Of a stretch of DNA of 26,048 bases, positions 6,494-14,482 are shown one piece after another. This stretch comes from Thiohalocapsa sp964524185 (GTDB lineage: Bacteria; Pseudomonadota; Gammaproteobacteria; Chromatiales; Chromatiaceae). The position numbers were made by a program, and so were the translations under genes. Under the pieces are notes generated by a model that saw only the letters and a list, made by a program, of their open reading frames with translations, searched no databases and was not told the DNA's origin. The first letter of the stretch is position 1; the number at the start of each line of letters is the position of its first letter. The stretch is taken from the NCBI GenBank assembly GCA_964524185.1, contig CAZGCI010000059.1:1-26048 (forward strand), given 5' to 3'.

Positions 6494-7900
6494 GTGCGGA
6501 GCTTTTTGCCTAAACGAGCCTGGAGAGCCCCCATTCGTACGCTCATCACCCTGCTGTTGCTGATTGCATTGAGCCCGATTGCGGGCGCTGCGGTGCAGTC
6601 GCGCGCGGCGCTGGTCATCCCCATCGACGGCGCCGTCGGCGCTGCCACCGGCGAGCTTGTCGTCACTGGGCTTGACCAGGCTGCTGCGAGCAACGCCGAG
6701 ATTGTGATCCTGCGCATGGACACACCAGGCGGGCTAGACCAAGCGATGCGCCGCATCATCAAGGCGATCTTGGGCTCGCCGGTACCCGTGGCCGGCTTCG
6801 TGGCACCACCGGGCGCACGGGCAGCCAGCGCCGGCACCTACATCCTCTACGCAAGCCACGTCGCTGCCATGGCGCCGGCGACCAATCTCGGTGCCGCGAC
6901 ACCGGTTCAGGTCGGCGGCGGCCTGCCGGGCTTAGGTGATCGGCCGGGAGCGGATGACGACACCTCCAGCACCGACGATGGCGCGGCCGGGGCGCAAGAG
7001 CGCAAGCTCGTCAACGACGCCGTCGCCTACATTCGCGGGCTTGCGGAGCTGCGCGGACGAGATGCCGACTGGGCTGAGCAGGCGGTGCGGGAGTCGGTCA
7101 GCCTGGCCTCCGCTGCAGCCGCTGAGCGCGGCGTCATCGACCTGATCGCCGAAGACATCCCAACCCTCTTGGAGCGCATCGACGGCCGCCGGATCGAGAC
7201 CGCAACCGGCCCGCGTCGGCTCGAGACCGCCGGCATTACGGTGCACACGCTTGAACCCGACTGGCGGATCAAGCTGCTCTCGGTGATCGCCAACCCGAAC
7301 GTCGCCTACATCCTGCTGCTCATTGGCATCTATGGGATCATCTTCGAGCTGTCGAACCCCGGCGCCCTGTTCCCCGGCACCATTGGCGCCATCAGCCTGC
7401 TGCTGGCGATGTACGCGTTGCAGGTGCTGCCGGTGAGCTACGCCGGTGTGGCGCTGATCCTCCTCGGCATTCTGCTGATGGCGGGCGAGGCGCTGGCCCC
7501 AAGCTTCGGGGCGCTTGGTTTTGGCGGGCTCGCCGCCTTTCTGTTCGGCTCGGTCATCCTCATGGACGAGCGCGGCGTCGCCGTCTCTTGGCCGGTGATC
7601 TTGATCACCGCCGGCTTGAGCGCCGCCCTGTCGCTCTGGGTCATCGGCCGCTTCGTCGGCCTCAGGCGCCAGCCTGCGGTGATTGGCTCGGCCCATTTGG
7701 TTGGCGCCACGGGCGAAGCGCGAACGGATTTTGGCGGGGCCGCAGGCGCGACGGGACAAGTGCACCTCGAGGGCGAGCTGTGGCAGGCGACGAGCCGCAC
7801 ACCGGTCCAGCGCGGCGAACCGGTGCATGTGCTCGCCGTCCATGGGCTCCGGCTCGAGGTCGAGCCCGCGTCGTCTTCAAGCAGCCACCCGCAGGAGTAA
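6494..7900 (+). CDS. Long-form NfeD membrane-bound serine protease
   Basis: A 468-residue NfeD1b-type protein. The N-terminal signal peptide (RTLITLLLLIALSPIAGAA) leads into a ClpP-like protease domain (~38-235). The family's Ser-Lys dyad appears conserved: Ser112 in ARAASAGTY and Lys171 in QERKLVNDAVAYI, matching the archaeal PH1510 layout. Four to five membrane segments follow (~260-395), then a C-terminal OB-fold NfeD domain (VIGSAHLVGATGEA ... VHVLAVHGLRLEVE). A Gly/Asp-rich insert lies near 140-165. In archaea this protease cleaves the C-terminus of the partner stomatin, and here the slipin gene begins 3 bases downstream. The start is GTG 6494; TTG 6506 with CGGAG upstream is an alternative. 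Confidence 0.9.
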   Translation: MRSFLPKRAWRAPIRTLITLLLLIALSPIAGAAVQSRAALVIPIDGAVGAATGELVVTGLDQAAASNAEIVILRMDTPGGLDQAMRRIIKAILGSPVPVAGFVAPPGARAASAGTYILYASHVAAMAPATNLGAATPVQVGGGLPGLGDRPGADDDTSSTDDGAAGAQERKLVNDAVAYIRGLAELRGRDADWAEQAVRESVSLASAAAAERGVIDLIAEDIPTLLERIDGRRIETATGPRRLETAGITVHTLEPDWRIKLLSVIANPNVAYILLLIGIYGIIFELSNPGALFPGTIGAISLLLAMYALQVLPVSYAGVALILLGILLMAGEALAPSFGALGFGGLAAFLFGSVILMDERGVAVSWPVILITAGLSAALSLWVIGRFVGLRRQPAVIGSAHLVGATGEARTDFGGAAGATGQVHLEGELWQATSRTPVQRGEPVHVLAVHGLRLEVEPASSSSSHPQE

Positions 7901-7903
7901 ACC

Positions 7904-8692
7904 ATGATCTACAGCGCAGTCCTCACCTACCTCCTTCCGCTGGGCCTGATTCTGCTGTTCCTCGCATCGGCCATCCGCATCCTCCCGGAGTTTGAGCGCG
8001 GCGTCGTCTTCTTCCTCGGCCGCTTCCAGGCAGTCAAGGGGCCCGGGCTCATCATCATCGTCCCGGGGATTCAGCAGCTGATTCGTGTCGACCTGCGGGT
8101 GGTCACCATGGACGTGCCGGAGCAGGACCTGATCACCAAGGACAACGTCACCGTACGCGTCAATGCGGTGCTTTACTTCAAGGTGGTTGAGTCCGACAAG
8201 GCGATCATCCAGGTGGAAGACTTCCGCATGGCCACGAGCCAGTTGGCGCAGACGACGCTGCGCTCGGTGCTCGGCCAGCATGACCTCGATGAGCTACTTT
8301 CCGAGCGCGAACGCCTCAACCGCGACATTCAGACCATCCTAGACGACCAGACCGATGCCTGGGGCATTAAGGTGGTGAATGTCGAGATCAAACACGTGGA
8401 TCTGAACGAGAGCATGATCCGCGCCATCGCCCGCCAGGCTGAGGCCGAGCGCAATCGGCGCGCCAAAGTGATCAACGCCGAAGGGGAACTCCAGGCCTCC
8501 GAGCGCCTCCGGGATGCAGCCGAGATCTTGTCGACACAGCCGCAGGCGCTGCAGCTCAGATACCTGCAAACCTTCGCGGACATGTCGAGCGACCGCGCCA
8601 CCACCGTGGTCTTCCCGCTGCCGATGGAGTGGCTCAGTGCCTTGACCGGCAGCGCCAGCACATCGGCAACGTCAACCACGGACGAACGCTGA
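7904..8692 (+). CDS. Slipin (SPFH/stomatin family membrane protein)
   Basis: A 262-residue bacterial stomatin-like protein. It has one N-terminal membrane segment (~8-25, VLTYLLPLGLILLFLASAI), an SPFH domain (IRILPEFERGVVFFLGRFQ ... VNVEIKHVDLNESMIRAI), a charged coiled-coil (ARQAEAERNRRAKVINAEGE) and a C-terminal FPLPMEWL segment typical of the NfeD protease target region. These proteins oligomerise on the membrane and organise lipid microdomains. The gene starts 3 bases after the NfeD stop, so the two form a classic NfeD-slipin pair. The tail (SASTSATSTTDER) is low complexity. Confidence 0.93.
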   Translation: MIYSAVLTYLLPLGLILLFLASAIRILPEFERGVVFFLGRFQAVKGPGLIIIVPGIQQLIRVDLRVVTMDVPEQDLITKDNVTVRVNAVLYFKVVESDKAIIQVEDFRMATSQLAQTTLRSVLGQHDLDELLSERERLNRDIQTILDDQTDAWGIKVVNVEIKHVDLNESMIRAIARQAEAERNRRAKVINAEGELQASERLRDAAEILSTQPQALQLRYLQTFADMSSDRATTVVFPLPMEWLSALTGSASTSATSTTDER

Positions 8693-8775
8693 GCGGCTGT
8701 GACATAAGCTGGCGCCGCACCGCCGACGCCGGAGCGTGCGCCGACACCGCCCAGGGCCAGGGCTCGCCGGCGAGG

Positions 8776-9429
8776 TCAGCGTGATGCCCGCACGTCCATC
8801 ACCCGCCAGTTTCCCAGCGTCGGGTTGCCCTGGACGCTGCATCCGAGCGCCGTCAGCCACTGTGCCACCACGTGGTTGGAGTTGTGATCGACGCGGTAAG
8901 GCACCGGATGCGGCACAAACGTAAGGCCGAACCATGGGTGCTCGACGGCGCGCTGCTGAAGGCCGGCGGTGAACAGCGCCTCCTGTCGTGTCTGCAGCCG
9001 GTCGATCAGGGCAGCGTCCGCGTCGATGATGAACACGTGCTCAGTCACGACCGGCACTGCGGCCCTGATGGCCTCCGGATCGGGCTCGGCGGAAAGGGTC
9101 TGTCGCCCGAGTGCCGCCGGCGTCCGCGACAGCAGCACAGGCAATGCGCGCAGTCGGCGCCGGTCTCCCTCCGCATACCAGCCCCAATCGCCATAAGCCC
9201 AGCGCACCAAGCCATCGTCCGCCGTGCTCAGGACGAGACTGGTGTGCCGACCGTGATCGAGCAGGTACACCGGCCGGGTGTCGTTGGTCGTCTGCGGGGG
9301 AATCACCGTCGCGGCACAGCCACCCAACAGGAGCGCGCCGGCAATGCAGGCGAGGCGACGCAATCGGATCGGGGTGCGGCCCAGCTGATTGAGACCATGC
9401 GACCTGAAAAGCGCGGTTGACCGCTTCAA
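8776..9429 (-). CDS. Predicted lipoprotein, DUF2459-like
   Basis: The product has a lipobox (LLLGGC) after a hydrophobic segment (LACIAGALLLGG), so it is probably a lipid-anchored envelope protein. The mature part contains LLDHGRHTSLVL and WAYGDWGWYAEG, which resemble the HGWHTGL and GWGDxxFY blocks of DUF2459; that assignment is tentative. No function is known. The start is unclear: TTG 9429 (frame limit) lies inside a repeat end, whereas TTG 9363 would give a normal-length signal peptide (MRRLACIAGALLLGGC) but has no good ribosome site. It is convergent with the slipin gene. Confidence 0.6.
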   Translation of the reverse strand: MKRSTALFRSHGLNQLGRTPIRLRRLACIAGALLLGGCAATVIPPQTTNDTRPVYLLDHGRHTSLVLSTADDGLVRWAYGDWGWYAEGDRRRLRALPVLLSRTPAALGRQTLSAEPDPEAIRAAVPVVTEHVFIIDADAALIDRLQTRQEALFTAGLQQRAVEHPWFGLTFVPHPVPYRVDHNSNHVVAQWLTALGCSVQGNPTLGNWRVMDVRASR

Positions 9430-9655
9430 AGCGCCTGCGCCCGTTGGGTTTCAGTTGTCCTGCTCACTTCGCCCCCAGGGTGAGGTGCGCGACGGTCGCC
9501 AGGTAGCACGCCGAGCGCGAACCACAACCCGAGGAGCCAGCGCAGCAGAACGCATCGGCAAAGCCGTTGAATGCCCCCTGTGCCACAGCGCTGCCATGCC
9601 GCAGGGCCCCATATCGCGCTGGCTACTCCGGGATACTGACGGCAGACGCGGTGGG
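9403..9655. repeat. Dispersed-repeat end and gene-free stretch
   Basis: CCTGAAAAGCGCGGTTG at 9403-9419, followed by ACCGCTTC, matches the left terminal repeat of the element at 15523-15774 at 14 of 17 positions (15 of 17 against the right terminus), with further patchy similarity (AAGCGCCTGCGCCCGTTG against AAGCGTCTGTGCCGTTG-like sequence). No matching inverted end is found before 9655, so this is a one-ended or decayed copy. Open frames here (minus strand, 9426-9729) look like repeat-encoded noise rather than genes. Confidence 0.5.
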
Positions 9656-11206
9656 TCAACCGACACGCATGTCTCCCCACCAGAGGCTGAGCAGCAGGGC
9701 GAGCGCCAAGACCAGCATGGCGCGGCCAACGACCTGCCAGCGCTGCAACTTACATTCCAACCGCACCCCTAGGTTCGGCAGCTTAGGGGCGCCGGCCGGG
9801 GCGGGTAACACGAATCGACCACGCCAGAGCCAGGCCAGCGCAATGCCCATGGCTAAGGGCCAAAGCTCGCCTGTATACCAACCGACGGGTAGCACGGCCG
9901 GCAGGGACACGCATAGACCGAAGAGGACCAACCAAGGCAACCACTGCCCGACCCCTACGGTGGCCGTCGGCCGCTCATCTGACAACCGCAGTAGCAGATG
10001 TGTCAGGATCGCTGCAGTCAAGAGCGACGTCACACTCAGCGTGGCTTTGAGCCAGTCCGGAAACCCGGCCGCTTGCACCAGCTCAACCAGGCCCGCCTTG
10101 GCGCTGGCGCCGCTGGTAAGCGGCGCCCCGGCCAGCGCCAGCAGCACCCAGATCAGGCCGAGCCAGCCCAGCCGTTGCAAACTGCGGTGGCTGCTCGCAA
10201 CGATTCCCAGCGCCAGAAACGCCAGGGCCTTGGTCATCGAATGATGCACCGCGAAGCCCTCCACCAGGGATTGACTGGCCGGGTCGGCACTCCCCAAGGC
10301 TGCGCCCAGCGCGAGCATTAAGAGGCCCATCTGGCTGACGGTGGAATACGCGAGCACCCGCTTCGGCGCCGCCTGCAGCAGCCCCAGGACTGCGCCATAA
10401 ACCGCGCCGAACAGGCCGAGCACCGCCAGCGGCCAGCCCAGGCCCGTTAGGCTGGTACTGGTTGCCGCGACATGCCACCAAGCCAGCAGCCCAAACTTGA
10501 CCAATAACCCGCTGAGCAGGGCACTGGCCGGCAGTACGGCGCTGCCATGGGCCAGCGGTAGCCAACCATGCACGCCGACCACGCCCATTTTGATGGCGCA
10601 GCCCAGCCCGAACACCAGCAGCGGCGCACCGCTCAACCGGCCGTCGGCCACTGCGCCGAAGCTCAGGTCACTTTGGTTGGCAAGCGCTGCCAGTCCGACC
10701 AGCAGACTCAGCTCCGCCACCAGCATCAGGCTCACATACACCCAAGCGGCAAACCGTGCGGCGGCACCCTTGCCGAACAGAATAAGCCCCCAGGCAAAGA
10801 AGCTGCTGAGCGCAAACCCGACATAGAAGGCCAACATCTCTGCCGCGAATAGGACCAACAGGCTCGCCCCCAGGGTCGCCAACAGCCAGCCTTGGAGGAT
10901 GTGCGCGTGCTGTGGCGCCTGGCGGTGGCCCCAGGCGCAGCCATACGGCAACAGCACACTCCAGAGCAGGGTACCGGCAAGCGTGAGCAATCCGGCTTCC
11001 TGGGCACCCATAAATGCCAATGGCCCAAGGGCCAGACTCATGGGCTGCTCCGGGGTCGCGAAGAGGACCACGCCCAGTGCCGGCCAAGCAGCGGCGGGCG
11101 CGAGCCGGTTGGCCAATGCTCGGCAGGGGTTGCAGACCCACAGGAGCAGGATGAGCCAGGGCGCCAACAGGGCGAGGAGTAACAGCAGGCTCGGCTGCAG
11201 GCTCAT
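9656..11206 (-). CDS. Second MrpD-like antiporter subunit (D')
   Basis: A 516-residue NuoM/NuoN/MrpD-family membrane protein with about 14 hydrophobic segments. It keeps the lysine of TM7 (LGCAIKMGVVGVHGWLPLAH) and of TM12 (HHSMTKALAFLALG). At the TM5 position where family members have a key glutamate (F-x-E-L), it reads FYVGFALSSF, so the acidic residue seems replaced by alanine. The ATG overlaps the mrpD stop (ATGA) and it is the last gene of the operon. Duplicated D-like subunits also occur in archaeal Mbs (MbsH/MbsH'). The altered residue suggests a structural or modified ion-channel role. Annotation pipelines may call it NuoM- or MrpA-like. Confidence 0.8.
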   Translation of the reverse strand: MSLQPSLLLLLALLAPWLILLLWVCNPCRALANRLAPAAAWPALGVVLFATPEQPMSLALGPLAFMGAQEAGLLTLAGTLLWSVLLPYGCAWGHRQAPQHAHILQGWLLATLGASLLVLFAAEMLAFYVGFALSSFFAWGLILFGKGAAARFAAWVYVSLMLVAELSLLVGLAALANQSDLSFGAVADGRLSGAPLLVFGLGCAIKMGVVGVHGWLPLAHGSAVLPASALLSGLLVKFGLLAWWHVAATSTSLTGLGWPLAVLGLFGAVYGAVLGLLQAAPKRVLAYSTVSQMGLLMLALGAALGSADPASQSLVEGFAVHHSMTKALAFLALGIVASSHRSLQRLGWLGLIWVLLALAGAPLTSGASAKAGLVELVQAAGFPDWLKATLSVTSLLTAAILTHLLLRLSDERPTATVGVGQWLPWLVLFGLCVSLPAVLPVGWYTGELWPLAMGIALAWLWRGRFVLPAPAGAPKLPNLGVRLECKLQRWQVVGRAMLVLALALLLSLWWGDMRVG

Positions 11207-12672
11207 CTCGGCAGTCCCGCGCCGACGGCCGCAAGCTCCGGCACCAGCGGCAATGCCAAGAGGCCGAGCGAGAATGCCAGCAGCGCCAACAAGAGCACGA
11301 GCCCATGCTGCCGCCAGGAGATCACCACGTGGCTGCGGCCCGGTGGCAGACGCGCCTGGGACGATGACGGGCCGAGTGCCGGTGCGGCGACCCTGTACAA
11401 ATAGGCGAGGGTCAGCACGCTGCTCAGCATAATCAGCACCAGCCAGCCCCAGGCCCCCTGAGCAACGGCCGCTTGCAGCAGGATCCATTTGCCGGCGAAG
11501 CCAAGGCCAGGCGGCGCGCCGATCAACGCCAGCGCGGCCAACGCAAACGCCAGCCAGACCAGCGCCACGGGACCCCGTGCCGGCGCCAGCCGGGAGAGAT
11601 GATCATGACCGCTCTGTGCCACCAAGAGACCGGCCGATAGGAACAAGGCGGCCTTCGCCAGCGCATGATTGACCATCAGCAGGATGGCGCCGACGAAGGC
11701 CGCTCCGTCGGCCAACGCCAGCGGCAGCGCCAGCAGCATCAGCCCGCTCTGGGAGATCGTCGAATAGGCGATCAACCTTTTCAGACGCCGCTGCTGCAGC
11801 GCCTGCAAAGCACCCCAAAGGATGGCGCCGGCGCCGACCAGCCCGAGTAACGTGCTAACCGGCGGTTGCAACCAAGGCTGAAAAGGCCCCAGCCACAGGC
11901 GCAGCAGCAGATAAATGGCTGCCGCCACCACGGCGCCCGACAGCAGCGCACTCACGTCAGCATCGGCACGGCTGTGCGCGGCGGGCAGCCAGAAGTGTAA
12001 TGGCACCACCGCTGCCTTCAGGAGCAAGCCCAAGGTGATCGCCGTGATCGCCAGCGCATCGGTCAGCAGCAGCTCCGACTGCATTCGTGCGCCGAGCAGC
12101 CCGACATCAAGCACCGCGTACTGCCCATAGAGCAGCGCCAAGCCGAACAGGTAGAGCACGGAGCTGAACACAGCCGCGAACAAGTAGCGGATGGCCGCGT
12201 CCAAGCTGCGGGGGTTGCGCCCCAGCGCCACGAGGGCCACGGCCGACAGGGTCACCAGCTCGAGCGCAACATAGAGCTGAAACAGGTCGGCGGCGGTGAA
12301 GAGCACGCTCAGCCCGGACCACAAAAAGAAGCAGAGGGGCGCCACCGACGACCGATCCCGACCCGGCGCGATAGGTCGGGTCAACCCCACCAGCACCGCG
12401 AGCATCAGCGCGCTGATGGTGAGTAACAATAGCGCACCGACGGCATCCAGGCGCCAGTGAACACCCAGCGGCCGCTGCCAGCCGCCCAACGCGTAGTCGA
12501 CCGGGCCTTGGGCCAAGGTGCAAGCGAGCAACAACGCTGTCGACACCAACGTCAGACCGGCGACCGGCAGACCGATCAGGCGCCAAGACTGCGGCCATAA
12601 GAACAGCAGCAAAGCAGCATGCAGCGGCAGCAGGATCGGGGCCGCAATCAGATGCGGCAGGCAGCTCGTCAC
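11203..12672 (-). CDS. mrpD: Mrp antiporter subunit D
   Basis: A 489-residue membrane protein of the MrpD/NuoN type with about 14 hydrophobic segments, and a predicted proton/cation-translocating subunit. The expected charged residues are present: the TM5 glutamate in FQLYVALELVTLS, the TM7 lysine in LGLLLKAAVVPLHFWLPAAH and the TM12 lysine in VNHALAKAALFLS. The conserved loop ADADVSALLSGAVV follows. GTG at 12672 was chosen because it overlaps the mrpC stop (GTGA); a TTG one codon upstream is possible. It is co-transcribed with mrpC and the D' gene. Confidence 0.9.
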   Translation of the reverse strand: MTSCLPHLIAAPILLPLHAALLLFLWPQSWRLIGLPVAGLTLVSTALLLACTLAQGPVDYALGGWQRPLGVHWRLDAVGALLLLTISALMLAVLVGLTRPIAPGRDRSSVAPLCFFLWSGLSVLFTAADLFQLYVALELVTLSAVALVALGRNPRSLDAAIRYLFAAVFSSVLYLFGLALLYGQYAVLDVGLLGARMQSELLLTDALAITAITLGLLLKAAVVPLHFWLPAAHSRADADVSALLSGAVVAAAIYLLLRLWLGPFQPWLQPPVSTLLGLVGAGAILWGALQALQQRRLKRLIAYSTISQSGLMLLALPLALADGAAFVGAILLMVNHALAKAALFLSAGLLVAQSGHDHLSRLAPARGPVALVWLAFALAALALIGAPPGLGFAGKWILLQAAVAQGAWGWLVLIMLSSVLTLAYLYRVAAPALGPSSSQARLPPGRSHVVISWRQHGLVLLLALLAFSLGLLALPLVPELAAVGAGLPR

Positions 12673-12971
12673 CAATGCGAGCCGCCACCCGGCGGCCGCC
12701 GATGTCTATTGCGGCGGACGATCAGGCCGAGTGCCAAGGCGGTCGTGCTCAGCGCCACGACAATGCCCGTCAGGACCATCGCATGGGGCACCGGGTCGGT
12801 GACGCTGCGCTGGCCGCTCGCGACCAACAGTAGAAAGGTCCCGGAAATACAGATGTTCAGGGCCAGCAGCCGCCGCAGCGCGTGGCGGGTTTGCATCAAG
12901 CCCTGCGCACCGATGCCGAACAACAGCACGGCGGTCAGCATAAACAGTGTGGCCGAGGTGAGCGTTGGCAT
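12669..12971 (-). CDS. mrpC: Mrp antiporter subunit C
   Basis: A 100-residue NuoK/MrpC-like protein with three membrane segments: ATLFMLTAVLLFGIGAQGL, LLALNICISGTFLLLVASG and VLTGIVVALSTTALALGLIV. The DPVPHAMVLTGIVVALS block is the family signature. The basic C-terminal tail overlaps the mrpD start. The ATG is separated from the end of the mrpB-like gene by a single base. Confidence 0.9.
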   Translation of the reverse strand: MPTLTSATLFMLTAVLLFGIGAQGLMQTRHALRRLLALNICISGTFLLLVASGQRSVTDPVPHAMVLTGIVVALSTTALALGLIVRRNRHRRPPGGGSHW

Positions 12972-12972
12972 C

Positions 12973-13899
12973 TTAGGGCTCAGCGTGGTCGTCGGGCTCG
13001 GCGGCGAAGAAGAGTGCCATGAGCATCAGTCCGATCGACACCCCGGCGGCCATCTCCATCCCGGTGATCAGCAGGCTCGCAAGGCGCGGCGGATACTCGA
13101 AATAGACATATCCGGCCAGCAGTACACCGCCGGCGACCAACGCAAAGACCAAGGGGCCAAGGCAATGCAGCAGGCGCCAGCTGGGGTGGCAGTCCGGCGC
13201 CGGCGGATGGGCGCCGGAGAGGATGGCCAGGACCAGCCCAGCCGCGAGCACTGCGCCGGCGGGAAAGGCCCCGCCTGGGCCCTGTTCACCCCGCCATAAC
13301 AGGTACCCTGCGGTGAGGAGAAAGACGGGAAACAGGAGCCTCGTCAGGGCGGGCAATGAGGGTGCTGGCAAGCGTGGCATGGGCGGTGGCGCCGTGGCCC
13401 CTAGCGACCAGACGGCCACCACCGCCGACAACATGACGATCAATTCCAGCAGCGTGTCGATGGCGCGAAAGTTCAGCAATACCGCCGTGACCGGGGATCC
13501 GATACTACCCTGGCTCAGTGCGGCATTGACCTCTGCGCTCAGCCCGCGACCTTCGAGCTGCAACGTACCGTAGAGCAACAGCGCGATTAGGCAGACCAGG
13601 CCCAGCCCCCAACCGAGCCTGGTGAACCGTCGATACCAACCGCTGCGCCGGCGGCGCCGGACCGGCTCGGCGGGCAACTGCCCGAGGGCGGCGAACAGCA
13701 AAGCGCCGGTCACGCCCGAGCCGAGCGCGGCCTCCGCCAACGCAAGGTCGGTGGCATCCAGTCGCACCCAGGCAAGCGCCATGAGCAGGCCGAACAGCAT
13801 GAAGCTCACCACGGCCCGGAACAGCGTCCGCGCATGAATCCCTTGCCAAGCCAGCCACAGCATGGCCAGCGCAACCAGCGCATCGAACACCAGGGCCAT
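12973..13899 (-). CDS. mrpB: Fused MbhD-MbhE-MrpB-like antiporter subunit
   Basis: A 308-residue membrane protein that appears to join three modules. Residues ~1-75 are a DUF4040/MbhD unit (RTLFRAVVSFMLFGLLMALAW ... ATDLALAEAALGSGVTGAL). Residues ~95-175 look like MbhE or the MrpA C-terminal region (LNFRAIDTLLELIVMLSAVV). Residues ~190-300 are an MnhB domain (GEQGPGGAFPAGAVLAAGLVLA, then ITGMEMAAGVSIGLMLMALFF). In classical Mrp operons the first two units form the C-terminus of MrpA and MrpB is separate. The fusion supplies the MrpA tail while the antiporter part is presumably the D' subunit. The ATG overlaps the mrpG stop (TGATG). Confidence 0.88.
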   Translation of the reverse strand: MALVFDALVALAMLWLAWQGIHARTLFRAVVSFMLFGLLMALAWVRLDATDLALAEAALGSGVTGALLFAALGQLPAEPVRRRRRSGWYRRFTRLGWGLGLVCLIALLLYGTLQLEGRGLSAEVNAALSQGSIGSPVTAVLLNFRAIDTLLELIVMLSAVVAVWSLGATAPPPMPRLPAPSLPALTRLLFPVFLLTAGYLLWRGEQGPGGAFPAGAVLAAGLVLAILSGAHPPAPDCHPSWRLLHCLGPLVFALVAGGVLLAGYVYFEYPPRLASLLITGMEMAAGVSIGLMLMALFFAAEPDDHAEP

Positions 13900-14201
13900 C
13901 ACCGCTGCCAGGGGCGCACGCCGCGAGCCAGGGCAGCACCGGCGATCAAACTGGAGCTCGTTGCGCCCGCGACCATAACCAAGAGGATGATCAGGAAGAG
14001 CTTCAGGGCCATGACAAGGCTGCCCGACTGGAGGGCTAAACTGGCGCAGATGCAGCCGAGGGCAAGGGTGTCGGTTTTGCTCAAGGCGTGCAGCCGGGTG
14101 AACACATCAGGAAAGCGGAGCAGACCGATGGTGCCAGACAAAAAGAACAGCAGTCCCAACACCAACAGGACCAAGCTGGCACCTTGCACGAGCATGCTCA
14201 T
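13899..14201 (-). CDS. mrpG: Mrp antiporter subunit G
   Basis: A 100-residue protein with three membrane segments and the PhaG/MnhG signature SGTIGLLRFPDVFTRLHALS followed by KTDTLALGC. The start (MSMLVQG) overlaps the mrpF stop by 4 bases (ATGA). It is a structural subunit of the antiporter complex. Confidence 0.93.
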   Translation of the reverse strand: MSMLVQGASLVLLVLGLLFFLSGTIGLLRFPDVFTRLHALSKTDTLALGCICASLALQSGSLVMALKLFLIILLVMVAGATSSSLIAGAALARGVRPWQR

Positions 14202-14482
14202 GGCCAGCGCCTGCCGCGTGGCGGTCCGGAGGCGGGCCAGGTGCGACGCACAAAGGTGACCACAGCCAAGACGCTGAGCAGCGCGAAGATCAATGCCACA
14301 TCGATGAGTGCATCGTTGTCGGTGGCCACCGATAACAACAACAAGACAGCGACGGCCGTGGTGCCCATCAGCTCGCCGCTCAGCATCCGATCCGGCATGG
14401 TCGGACCGCGTAAGGCGCGGGCCAGCCCAATCAGCATGTTCGCAAGCAGGAACAGTGCGGCGTAGAAGTAGACGTCAGTCAT
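14198..14482 (-). CDS. mrpF: Mrp antiporter subunit F
   Basis: A 94-residue protein with three membrane segments and the MnhF/PhaF block RALRGPTMPDRMLSGELMGT, including the conserved aspartate of G-P-T-x-x-D-R. The C-terminus is proline/arginine-rich. The ATG overlaps the end of mrpE by 8 bases. Confidence 0.93.
   Translation of the reverse strand: MTDVYFYAALFLLANMLIGLARALRGPTMPDRMLSGELMGTTAVAVLLLLSVATDNDALIDVALIFALLSVLAVVTFVRRTWPASGPPRGRRWP

Noticed and set aside
6932..7843. 303-codon open frame antisense to nfeD
   Set aside because: Rich in His/Gln/Arg/Asp as expected for a GC-rich antisense shadow of a strong gene.
9426..9729. Minus-strand open frames of 84 and 92 codons after the D' gene
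   Set aside because: They overlap each other and the D' gene end, have no ribosome site and sit in the dispersed-repeat region.
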